Source: a bacterium
Lineage (GTDB): Bacteria; Acidobacteriota; Polarisedimenticolia; Polarisedimenticolales; Polarisedimenticolaceae
Reading direction: 5' to 3'
Assembly (NCBI GenBank): GCA_024226515.1
Contig: JAAELQ010000205.1
Coordinates: forward strand, 1-64,000
DNA: 64,000 nucleotides
The notes below the pieces were generated by a model, which saw only the letters and a list, made by a program, of their open reading frames with translations, had not been told where the DNA came from and searched no databases. The position numbers and the translations under genes are program-made. Position 1 is the stretch's first letter. The number at the start of each line of letters is the position of its first letter. Shown one piece after another: positions 1 to 6,915 of the stretch.

Positions 1-135
1 CAGGCGCTTGGCCGAGGAATCGGCCGCCTGTTCCGAGCGGGACGGATCACGGACCTGAAACAGCTCGTGGACCCCCTGACTCGCCGACCGATCGGCCTCC
101 GCGAGATACTACGAATGGAGGGACTGGCAGCGTAG
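1..135 (+). CDS. C-terminal end of an upstream head gene (portal or minor head protein?)
   Basis: Only the last 44 codons are inside the window, in frame 1, ending at TAG. The visible peptide is basic and Leu/Arg-rich and has no motif I recognise. It lies directly before the scaffold and capsid genes, where tailed phages usually carry the portal or a minor head/maturation protein, so that assignment is positional inference only. The rest of the gene is needed to identify it. Confidence 0.55.
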   Translation, partial: QALGRGIGRLFRAGRITDLKQLVDPLTRRPIGLREILRMEGLAA

Positions 136-161
136 CCGGCCCCCGCGATGCGAAATCAAGT

Positions 162-195
162 CGGGCGAGATGCCCGCGCCGGGCGAGATGCCGGG
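162..195 (+). promoter_or_regulatory. Tandem GGGCGAGATGCC hairpins upstream of scaffold gene
   Basis: Two copies of the 12-mer GGGCGAGATGCC lie in the 82-nt leader between the partial first gene and the scaffold gene (162-176 and 179-195). Each can fold into a short stem (GGGC/GCCC or CCGG/CCGG) with GAGAT in or around the loop. A third copy precedes the terminase small subunit gene at 57693. A Shine-Dalgarno-like AAGGAATTAGGA follows before the ATG. A role in RNA binding or translation control is inference. Confidence 0.45.
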
Positions 196-217
196 TAGAA
201 GGAATTAGGACAGAGAC

Positions 218-1186
218 ATGACACTGAAGCCCATCCTCAATTCACAAGAGGAACTCGACGGACTGAGCGAGACGCTCAAGACGGAGTACGTGCGGGACAA
301 GGCGGACGACGGGACCCCGTTCTGGCGGCTCGACGTCGAGCCGACGTCGACTGGCTGGGAGCTCGCGAACACTGGCGGTTTGAAATCGGCGCTCAACGCC
401 GAGAAGACAAGCCGCAAGCAGTTCGAGAACGAGCTGAAGGTCGAGCGCAAGCGACTCGAGGGGGTCGACCTGGATGCCCTCCAGGCCGGCGCCGCACGAC
501 TTGCCGAGCTCGAGGCCAGCGGGGACAAGACGGCCGAGCAACTGGCGGAGCGCGAGAGGCTCCTCCGCGAGCAGATCGGTGCGCAGTTCGAGACGAAGGA
601 GACCGCCATGCGCTCAGCGCACGACGAGGCTCTGGCGCAGCTCCAGGAGAAGTACAACGGTACTTCCGGACAGCTCGACTCCACACTCGTCGCAGTCGCC
701 GCGTCGCAGGCACAGCAGGTGGTCGATCCCAAAGCATCTCTCCCGCTCCTGACCCCGGCCATCGAAGGTCGGACGAGGGTGATGGAGGAGAACGGTGTGC
801 GGCGCGTGCAGGTCCTCGATGAGGCCGGCAACGTGAAGCACGTCATTCGGGACGGCACTGCCGTGGAGGCGACCGTCGTCGACCTCATGCACGAACTCAA
901 GGGCGATCCGACCTACGGGCGGGCGTTCTCCGGGGGCGAGGCCTCCGGCAGCGACGCGCGTCCCGGCGAGGCCGGGCGGGACGTCAAGGACAACCCCTTC
1001 GATCGCGATTCGCAGGCCCACAGCGTGACGGACGCGATGAAGCTGGCCAAGGACAACCCGAACGCCGCGCAGGACCTTGCGTCCCGTGTCGCGATGGGCC
1101 CGCGCCGGAGTCCGATTTTCAGTAAAGGGGGCGTTATCCAGCCCCCGCAAAACGCGCAGCCGCGCGGTCTCGGTTCGGGTTCCTGA
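218..1186 (+). CDS. Putative scaffolding protein
   Basis: A 322-residue acidic, helix-rich protein encoded directly before the major capsid gene, the usual place of a head scaffold. Residues about 58-160 are a long charged, Ala/Glu/Lys/Arg-rich stretch with heptad character, as expected of a coiled-coil scaffold. The C-terminal 100 residues are Gly/Pro/Ser-rich and probably flexible. No protease motif is visible, so this looks like a plain scaffold. The ATG is preceded by a purine-rich ribosome binding site and by the tandem hairpins at 162-195. Identification rests on position and composition. A structural head protein is the alternative. Confidence 0.65.
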   Translation: MTLKPILNSQEELDGLSETLKTEYVRDKADDGTPFWRLDVEPTSTGWELANTGGLKSALNAEKTSRKQFENELKVERKRLEGVDLDALQAGAARLAELEASGDKTAEQLAERERLLREQIGAQFETKETAMRSAHDEALAQLQEKYNGTSGQLDSTLVAVAASQAQQVVDPKASLPLLTPAIEGRTRVMEENGVRRVQVLDEAGNVKHVIRDGTAVEATVVDLMHELKGDPTYGRAFSGGEASGSDARPGEAGRDVKDNPFDRDSQAHSVTDAMKLAKDNPNAAQDLASRVAMGPRRSPIFSKGGVIQPPQNAQPRGLGSGS

Positions 1187-1243
1187 CCCAAACCTTACCG
1201 ACACGAAGCGACACCCGATTTCCCCCAAGGAGGGGACCCAGAC

Positions 1244-2248
1244 ATGACCACCCGACTTACCGACGTACTTGAGCCCGCCGTTTGGGAGGCGTACATTCGC
1301 CTCCGCACGACCGAGCTCTCTGCCTTCTGGCAGTCCGGAGTCGTCGCCACCGACCGCCAACTGGACCAACGCGTCCAGGGCGGCGGCACCCTCATCGAAA
1401 TGCCCCACTGGAACGCGCTCGCTGGCGACGCGCGAAACATCGGCAGCGATGACCCGGCCTCGAGCGCCACGGCTAAGAAGATCACCACGGGCAAGGACCA
1501 GGCGATCAAGCACATGGTCAACCAAATGTGGGGCTCGGCGGATCTGCTGGCCTCCGTCGTAGGCGAGGACCCCATGGGCGTCATCGTCGACGAGGTCGCG
1601 GGCTATTGGGCCCGCGAGATGCAGGGCATCCTCATTGCCAGCGTGCAAGGTGCGTTCGCGGACAACGTCGCGAACGACTCTGGCGACATGGTCTACGACA
1701 TCGCGACGGACAGCGCCGCGGCCGTGACCGACGCCGAGCGGATCAGTGCCGAGGCGCTGCTCCAGGCGATGCAGACCGCGGGCGACGCTTCCGGCGTCCT
1801 GCGCGCATTCGCGACGCACTCCCAGCCGTGCACGAAGCTGAAGACGCTCAACCTGATCGACTTCGTCCCTGACTCCGAGGGCAATACCACGTTCGGGCGC
1901 TACCTGGACAAGACGCTCATCATGGACGATGGGATGCCTGCCGTGGCCGGGTCGAACCGGATCACGTACTCGACCTACCTCTTCGGTCCTGGCGCCTTCG
2001 CCCTCGGCGAGGGGCAGGCCAAGGTCCCGGTCGAGGTCGATCGCAAGCCCGAGCAGGGCGACGGCGCTGGCGTCGAGAACCTCCACTCGCGGAGGGAGTT
2101 CATCCTCCACCCGCGCGGCGTGGGGTTCGTCTCCGGCAGCATGGCCGGCGAGTCGCCGACCGACGCAGAACTCGCGCTCGCCGCGAACTGGGACCGCGTC
2201 TACGACCGGAAGCTGGTCCGTTTGGCCGAACTCCAGACGAACGGCTAG
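1244..2248 (+). CDS. Major capsid protein
   Basis: A 334-residue protein following the scaffold gene, with the best ribosome binding site in this part of the window (AAGGAGGGGACC about 8 nt before the ATG). The N-terminal third (conserved-looking LTDVLEPAVW start, then a GGGTLIEMPHW segment) and the central AGYWAREMQG helix match a coat-protein group common in siphophage head modules. The length suits an HK97-fold coat. It assembles the icosahedral shell on the scaffold. A strong terminator-like hairpin follows, consistent with a highly expressed gene whose transcript ends or is attenuated there. Confidence 0.85.
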   Translation: MTTRLTDVLEPAVWEAYIRLRTTELSAFWQSGVVATDRQLDQRVQGGGTLIEMPHWNALAGDARNIGSDDPASSATAKKITTGKDQAIKHMVNQMWGSADLLASVVGEDPMGVIVDEVAGYWAREMQGILIASVQGAFADNVANDSGDMVYDIATDSAAAVTDAERISAEALLQAMQTAGDASGVLRAFATHSQPCTKLKTLNLIDFVPDSEGNTTFGRYLDKTLIMDDGMPAVAGSNRITYSTYLFGPGAFALGEGQAKVPVEVDRKPEQGDGAGVENLHSRREFILHPRGVGFVSGSMAGESPTDAELALAANWDRVYDRKLVRLAELQTNG

Positions 2249-2286
2249 AAAGCAACGCGGGGGCGGCTGAGAGGTCGTCCTCCCGA

Positions 2287-2313
2287 GGGAGTCCCGTCTC
2301 GTACGGGGCTCCC
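2287..2313 (+). terminator. Hairpin terminator after capsid gene
   Basis: GGGAGTCCCGT pairs with ACGGGGCTCCC over 11 positions (one G-U type pair) around a CTCGT loop. It is followed by a pyrimidine-rich run but not a clean T-tract, so it may act as a partial terminator or an mRNA stabiliser after the capsid gene. Confidence 0.6.
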
Positions 2314-2367
2314 GCCTACTCCCCTCTACCCTCCCCCTACCGAACACCTTCAAGCCTAGCCAATCCC

Positions 2368-2853
2368 ATGCCGATTCCCGAGAAGTACCGCAACCAGCAG
2401 ATTCCCCTCCACGTGGCCAACCGGCTCGCCCAGCGCGACCAAGAGATCCCGTCGGAGCCGCCCGAACGCGTCCTCTCCCAACTGCGACAGACGGCGGCAA
2501 ACGCTGCACGCATCGCGAACGAGAAGACCCGGGCGGCTGAAATCGACGCGGAAGAGACGCGCAAGGAAGCCGCAGCCGAGGGCGAGCAGATCCGTGAGAA
2601 GGCGCGTGCGGACGCGCGCAGTCTCCGCCAAGAAGCGAATGCGAACGCGGCCGACCTGCTCGCCGAGGCCAACGCCCAGAAGGCAGCCGCCGCGCAGGCC
2701 GCGGGCGCACAGCCCGAGCCGAAACAGGAAAAGCCCCAGCCCGAGCCGGCCCCCGCGTCGGAGAAGCCGTCAATCCAGCCGGACCCTCAACAGTCCGAGC
2801 CGGAGAAGCAACCGCGCGGCCCGAAGGGTCCCCGCGGCCCCAAGCCTCAGTAG
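2368..2853 (+). CDS. Coiled-coil protein with proline-rich tail
   Basis: A 161-residue protein I do not recognise. Residues about 20-105 form a continuous Ala/Glu/Arg/Gln-rich segment with strong coiled-coil character. Residues 110-161 are a Pro/Glu/Gln/Lys tail ending in short collagen-like GPKGPRGPKP repeats, likely disordered. It sits between the capsid gene and small head genes, so a head-associated or decoration role is possible. It starts at an ATG 54 nt after the capsid terminator without a clear Shine-Dalgarno sequence. Confidence 0.7.
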   Translation: MPIPEKYRNQQIPLHVANRLAQRDQEIPSEPPERVLSQLRQTAANAARIANEKTRAAEIDAEETRKEAAAEGEQIREKARADARSLRQEANANAADLLAEANAQKAAAAQAAGAQPEPKQEKPQPEPAPASEKPSIQPDPQQSEPEKQPRGPKGPRGPKPQ

Positions 2854-2877
2854 GCGCACGCCGCGCCGCCGTGATAT

Positions 2878-2915
2878 GATCGACGCCTGACGCAGACGCC
2901 GCGCGGGCGTCGATC
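2878..2915 (+). promoter_or_regulatory. 10-bp inverted repeat with an overlapping TATGAT box
   Basis: GATCGACGCC and GGCGTCGATC form a perfect 10-bp inverted repeat around an 18-nt loop in the leader of the 2949 gene. An extended -10-like TGATATGAT overlaps its left arm. It could be a promoter with a protected 5' hairpin, or a weak terminator. Confidence 0.4.
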
Positions 2916-2948
2916 CGACCAGACCGACCACGAGAAGAGACCAGATCC

Positions 2949-3365
2949 ATGAGCCGTTTCCCTTCCACAGGCCTTCGACGTTCGCTCGACGCCTTGTACG
3001 ATTTCCTCGCCGGGGCGCCGAGCCTGTTGAACGAAGACGAGGCCCGAACTTCGGGCGCGAGCGAAATCACCCTCGACATCACCCAGTATCAATCGACGAT
3101 CACCACGGGCGCTACGGAAGGCTCCGAGGACGTCAGTGTGGGCGACGGCACCGGAGCGATCGTCGGACAGCGCAAGCTCATTACGCTGGGCACGCGCTCC
3201 CATGCGTCGGATGTCGTGAACCTCGACCACGCGAACATGGTTGACACGGACGGCTCGACGGCCCTCACGAACATGGACCTCGACGCCGCGGACGAGTTCT
3301 GGCTCGGCCAGTGGAACGGCACCGCCTGGGTCACGATCTACACGACCGGCACCCTCGCCACCTGA
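2949..3365 (+). CDS. Small virion structural protein
   Basis: A 138-residue Thr/Asp/Gly-rich protein with beta-strand character. The C-terminal half (residues 70-138) ends in a W-x-G-x-W-type pattern (FWLGQWNGTAWVTIYTTG) of the kind seen at the end of phage structural domains. It lies between the capsid and fibre-like genes, so a head decoration or fibre role is likely but not proven. An AGAAGAGACCAG ribosome binding site precedes the ATG. Confidence 0.65.
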   Translation: MSRFPSTGLRRSLDALYDFLAGAPSLLNEDEARTSGASEITLDITQYQSTITTGATEGSEDVSVGDGTGAIVGQRKLITLGTRSHASDVVNLDHANMVDTDGSTALTNMDLDAADEFWLGQWNGTAWVTIYTTGTLAT

Positions 3366-3369
3366 TCGT

Positions 3370-3516
3370 ATGACGTCCATCCCCCTCAAGTGGTGGATTC
3401 TCCGGAGGCAGCGCAATAAGCGCCTTGCCGCCACGGCATGCGCACTTCCTCCGCAGACCCCCCAGCAATGGACCGATAGCTGCATCTGGGACGATGCACG
3501 AACCTGGATTGAGTAG
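3370..3516 (+). CDS. Small hypothetical protein (48 aa)
   Basis: A 48-residue ORF fitting exactly between its neighbours (5 nt after the previous stop, 3 nt before the next start). The N-terminal half is basic with a WW pair (KWWILRRQRNK), the C-terminal half acidic and Trp-rich (WTDSCIWDDARTWIE). No family is recognised. Spacing and lack of overlap support it; there is no strong ribosome binding site. Confidence 0.45.
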   Translation: MTSIPLKWWILRRQRNKRLAATACALPPQTPQQWTDSCIWDDARTWIE

Positions 3517-3519
3517 ATC

Positions 3520-4020
3520 ATGAGCCAAACAGCGCTACAAGTTGCCGGCGTTACGGGGGCGGCGTACCGGACCAGACAGAACGAGCACCAGTCGAAGTTC
3601 TCAGCCTGGCAATCCACCCACACATACGTCGCCACGGATCTGGTGGAACATGCGGGGATCATCTACAAGGCTCTCCAGGGCAGTCTTGCCGTTACGCCCA
3701 CGTCGCTAGCTCCTGACTGGGCGGTGTATGTCGCGCCTGTCGCGACGCGGACGGAGACGAGTGGTCCGTACACCGTTGTCGCCGGTGACACGCTCATCCT
3801 CGGTGATGCGACGGCGGGGGCGTTCGACGTCGACCTACCGGCGGCCGCAACCTCCGCCGGTAGGTATCTCATCGTGAAGAAGATAGACGTTTCGGGCAAC
3901 GCGATAACGGTGGATGGTAATTCCGCCGAAACGATTGACGGTGCTGCTACCGTTGTGCTGGCGTCGCAGTACGACTCAGTGCAGCTAGTGTGCGACGGCA
4001 CTGAATGGTGGATCATTTAG
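3520..4020 (+). CDS. Fibre-like structural protein with carbohydrate-binding-like segment
   Basis: A 166-residue protein. Residues about 28-55 (AWQ...Y...DLVEHAGIIYKAL) resemble the short aromatic carbohydrate-binding type 5/12 repeat, which often decorates phage fibres. Residues 86-166 form an all-beta domain ending in DGTEWWII. This domain also appears in the proteins at 16188, 17168 and 23146. The protein probably contributes to a surface or tail appendage that touches glycans. Function is inferred from domain appearance only. Confidence 0.65.
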   Translation: MSQTALQVAGVTGAAYRTRQNEHQSKFSAWQSTHTYVATDLVEHAGIIYKALQGSLAVTPTSLAPDWAVYVAPVATRTETSGPYTVVAGDTLILGDATAGAFDVDLPAAATSAGRYLIVKKIDVSGNAITVDGNSAETIDGAATVVLASQYDSVQLVCDGTEWWII

Positions 4021-4021
4021 C

Positions 4022-4807
4022 ATGAGTTTCTTCGGAAAGAATGATTTCAAAGCGTTGGTGCAACTGGGCCGTGTTCCCGGCTGGGCTGTCATGGAGGCCT
4101 TGGGCGAGTTCGAGGGAGCGGGTACCGACGTTGCTGGTGAAGACTGCTATCGCGGAACGGACTTCACGCCGGATGGTCCCGTCAGACTTCCGACGCCTGC
4201 TGCGGCTGGCGAACAATTGACGGTGATATCGGATGATGCCCAGGACGGTGTTGGGGGCACGGGCGTGCAAAATATTCGCCTGGAAATGCTGGATGCCTCC
4301 GGGTCTGAGTTTACCGAGGATCTCGTAATGAACGGGACTACCGGCGTCGATATCGTCGCAACCGACGCACGTTTCGTGAATGACGTCTACGCGATTCCGC
4401 CAATTGGTACGGGCGGCGTCGCGGCCGGGAACATTGCTGTCTACAAGAAAGGCGGCACCGTTGCGGCTGACCTCTATCAGATGATTGCTGAGGGTGGCAA
4501 TAAAAGCCTTGTTCCTCACCGCATGGTCCCGTTTGGTAAGAAGCTCCTGCTTCAAGATTGGCATTCGGAAGAAGCTCAAAACAAGCGCTGCGCCTTTCGT
4601 ATCCGCTCAACTGATATGAACGGCGTCCTACTTCCGGGCGTGTTCTGCTTCAAGGGCGTCTCGTACATCAAACAGGGCGCCACCGGGCCGCTCAGGCTCG
4701 GCGCGATCGTTCCCGCCCTCTCCATCGTCAAGATTTCCGTTTGGCCCGATGCAGCAGGCGCAGAAGGATCTACCGGCTGGTGGGGATTCCTCGTCGACGA
4801 TGCGTAA
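4022..4807 (+). CDS. Virion structural protein
   Basis: A 261-residue protein starting 1 nt after the previous stop. It is rich in short Gly/Asp/Thr beta-strand segments; the central part (about residues 60-115) resembles a structural domain found in other phage head or tail proteins of unknown role. The C-terminal third contains an aromatic VSYIKQGATGPLRLG strand region. No enzymatic motif is visible. Position between capsid and head-tail connector genes supports a virion component. Confidence 0.65.
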   Translation: MSFFGKNDFKALVQLGRVPGWAVMEALGEFEGAGTDVAGEDCYRGTDFTPDGPVRLPTPAAAGEQLTVISDDAQDGVGGTGVQNIRLEMLDASGSEFTEDLVMNGTTGVDIVATDARFVNDVYAIPPIGTGGVAAGNIAVYKKGGTVAADLYQMIAEGGNKSLVPHRMVPFGKKLLLQDWHSEEAQNKRCAFRIRSTDMNGVLLPGVFCFKGVSYIKQGATGPLRLGAIVPALSIVKISVWPDAAGAEGSTGWWGFLVDDA

Positions 4808-4810
4808 CCG

Positions 4811-5332
4811 ATGGCACTTGTAATTGAAGACGGAACGGGCCTGGCGACCGCGGACTCGTACATTTCCGAAGCTGCCGCCGACACGTATGTGACTGCGTAC
4901 GAGCCCGAAGGCTTTGCAACTTGGCAAGACGTGGCGACTACATCGGCGATGAAGGAGGTCGCACTCCGAAAGGCAGCGCGCTGGCTCGACACGGTATTCT
5001 CCCTGCGCTGGCAGGGCACGAAGCTGAACAGTACGATGGCCCTCGACTGGCCGCGACGCGGCGTGATCTCGGAGGGTTTCACGGTGCCCTCCGACGCCGT
5101 GCCCCAACAGGTCAAGGACGCGCAGGTCGAGGCGGCCGTGCGTTTCTTGTCGCGTGAACTAGAGCCTGACGTGGCGAAGCCTGGACGGATCTCGAAGGAG
5201 CGGAAGCATCTCGAAGGCCTGCAGATCGAGCGGGAGTACGTCGGCGGCGCATCGCAGGTGAAGTCGTTCACCGTGGCCGAATCGATCCTCTGCCCGCTCC
5301 TGGTTGCCGGCAACCGTCTGAGGCTGTCGTGA
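4811..5332 (+). CDS. Head-tail connector protein (DnaT_2-like)
   Basis: A 173-residue protein whose N-terminus (ALVIEDGTGLATADSYIS, then a Y..A..A repeat) matches the phage family often annotated as DnaT-like, which by synteny is the first head-tail connector or adaptor. WPRRGV around residue 82 and the helical middle are typical. It likely binds the portal and recruits the next connector, encoded by the overlapping gene at 5329. The DNA-binding name is historical; the connector role is inferred from position. Confidence 0.7.
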   Translation: MALVIEDGTGLATADSYISEAAADTYVTAYEPEGFATWQDVATTSAMKEVALRKAARWLDTVFSLRWQGTKLNSTMALDWPRRGVISEGFTVPSDAVPQQVKDAQVEAAVRFLSRELEPDVAKPGRISKERKHLEGLQIEREYVGGASQVKSFTVAESILCPLLVAGNRLRLS

Positions 5333-5709
5333 GCGCGGCCGAAAACGACGCCGAGTTCGACGCGCTGGTCGAGGAGCTCGAGGAGGAGTTCTTCGCCCTC
5401 GGCGACGTGACCGTCCGGACCGGCGGCACTTACGATCCGACCGCGGGCGAGGTCACCGGCCAGACGACGACCCCTCACGCGAACGTGAGCCATTCCCCAC
5501 CCCTGCCCGTCCGGACGCGCTACGTGGACGGTGACGTGGTCAAGGTCGGGGACCACGTGGTCTGGTTCCGGCGGGAGGGCCTACCCTTCACCCCCGAACT
5601 CGGCCAGGTGCTCGACCTCGGCGACGGCGTCAAGTGGACGGTGGTAGAGGTACGGACGCCGTACTCTGGCGAGACATCTCCGGCCTACCGCGTCTTCCTA
5701 CGGAGGTAG
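5329..5709 (+). CDS. Head closure / neck protein
   Basis: A 126-residue protein starting at a GTG that overlaps the previous stop (GTGA), implying translational coupling. An acidic N-terminal helix is followed by a small beta-barrel-like region with GDVVKVGDHVVWF and a GDGVKWTVVEV strand, the pattern of phage head closure proteins (gpFII/gp16 type). It is the second member of the DnaT_2-like, stopper, tail-completion order. Confidence 0.65.
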   Translation: MSAAENDAEFDALVEELEEEFFALGDVTVRTGGTYDPTAGEVTGQTTTPHANVSHSPPLPVRTRYVDGDVVKVGDHVVWFRREGLPFTPELGQVLDLGDGVKWTVVEVRTPYSGETSPAYRVFLRR

Positions 5710-5711
5710 CT

Positions 5712-6173
5712 GTGGGATCGAACATCGACCAGTTCCGCCGCGAGCTGAACCGGGCCGCGCGCCGGCTCACCGGCGACGAGCTGGTCCGGTTCCATCGCCG
5801 GGTCACGCTCGAGGCCCTGGTGCGGCTGGTCGAACGCTCACCGCGCGACATTGGACACTTTGTCTCGAACTGGCAAGTAACGATCGGCCAGCCCTCGTCC
5901 ACTGAGCTGCCCGGCGCGAACCCGCCTGACGTCACGGCCGCAATTGTCGCGCTCGCGGCACTCGGACCGTTCCAGGCCACCTACGTCGCAAACCCCACGA
6001 AGTATGGCTCAGTCCTCGACCTGGGACTATTCGTGCCTGAGAACCCCGGCCCCTCGAAAGACCCGCGACCTGGACGGCAAGGCCGTGTCTTGGTACAAGG
6101 GGGTTTCAGCACGCAGGCCCCGCAGGGGCTCGTAGCGATCACGCTCCGGGAGCTGCGGCAGTTCACAGCGTAG
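5712..6173 (+). CDS. Tail completion / minor tail protein (gp10-like)
   Basis: A 153-residue protein. I place the start at GTG 5712, 2 nt after the previous stop, rather than at the in-frame ATG 78 nt upstream inside the neighbour, because GSNIDQFRRELNRAARRL then begins the protein as in HK97 gp10-like tail completion proteins. The helical N-terminus, SPRDIGHFVSNWQ and the central Y-ANPTKYGSVLDLG segment are typical. It likely sits at the tail-proximal face of the neck. Confidence 0.65.
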   Translation: MGSNIDQFRRELNRAARRLTGDELVRFHRRVTLEALVRLVERSPRDIGHFVSNWQVTIGQPSSTELPGANPPDVTAAIVALAALGPFQATYVANPTKYGSVLDLGLFVPENPGPSKDPRPGRQGRVLVQGGFSTQAPQGLVAITLRELRQFTA

Positions 6174-6192
6174 TCCTGAGAGATACCGATCC

Positions 6193-6900
6193 ATGAGCAA
6201 GGCGACCACATTTACAAACGAGTTCCTCGACCTGGTCCTGAACAACCAGGACCTCCCGCTGATCGGTGACGCGTCTGGACTTCAGAACAGTGCAGCGGAC
6301 GGCAGCCTCTACATGGCGCTGCATACCGCGTTCCCCAGCGACGGCGGCGATCAGGACACGAGCGAGGCGGCGTACACGAGCTATGCGCGCGTGACAATCG
6401 CGCGCGATGACACGCAGTGGACGATCCCTGGGGCAGGCGGCGCAGGCACGGCGGACAACACCGCGCAGCAGCAGTTCCCCAAGGCGACCGGCGTCAGTGA
6501 TGATGAGGACGTCTTCTACTGGTCGCTCGGCACCGCCGTGTCGGGTACGGGCAAAATCCTGTGGTGGGGTCACCTCGGTGCCGCGGTCCCGCGCTGCTTC
6601 ACGGCAACGGCCGCAGACGAGAACATCACCGTGCCCGGTCACTCCTACGCGGTGAATGATCGGATTGCGTTTTTCGAGCCGCCTGGCAGCACGCTGCCCA
6701 CGGGCATGACGGAGGGCACGGTTTACCACGTGATCTCTGTTGCGTCGGACATCATCCAGGTGTCGGCCACGCAGGGCGGCGGCTCGCTGAACCTCACGGC
6801 CGACGGTTCCGGCCAGGCTGCGGAGATCAGCCCGCTGAACATCACCCAGAACGTCGTGCCGCAATTTCCTGCCGGCGACGTGGTTGTGTCCGAAGATTAG
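6193..6900 (+). CDS. Phage tail fibre-like structural protein
   Basis: A 235-residue protein. Residues about 1-95 (FLDLVLN, then SLYMALHTAFPSDGGDQDTSEAAYTSYARV) match a widespread phage structural family annotated as tail fibre protein. Residues 130-200 form a second beta-rich segment with a DRIAFFEPPGS strand. It likely belongs to a fibre or to a collar structure, since it lies between the neck genes and the tail terminator, an unusual place for a receptor-binding fibre. An ATG with weak ribosome binding site starts it. Confidence 0.65.
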   Translation: MSKATTFTNEFLDLVLNNQDLPLIGDASGLQNSAADGSLYMALHTAFPSDGGDQDTSEAAYTSYARVTIARDDTQWTIPGAGGAGTADNTAQQQFPKATGVSDDEDVFYWSLGTAVSGTGKILWWGHLGAAVPRCFTATAADENITVPGHSYAVNDRIAFFEPPGSTLPTGMTEGTVYHVISVASDIIQVSATQGGGSLNLTADGSGQAAEISPLNITQNVVPQFPAGDVVVSED

Positions 6901-6915
6901 TCGGACTAATTAGCC

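Noticed and set aside
614..3082. 822-codon leftward ORF opposite the scaffold and capsid genes
   Set aside because: Shadow of GC-rich coding on the plus strand; low-complexity Arg/Val/Ala content, no motifs, overlaps well-supported virion genes.
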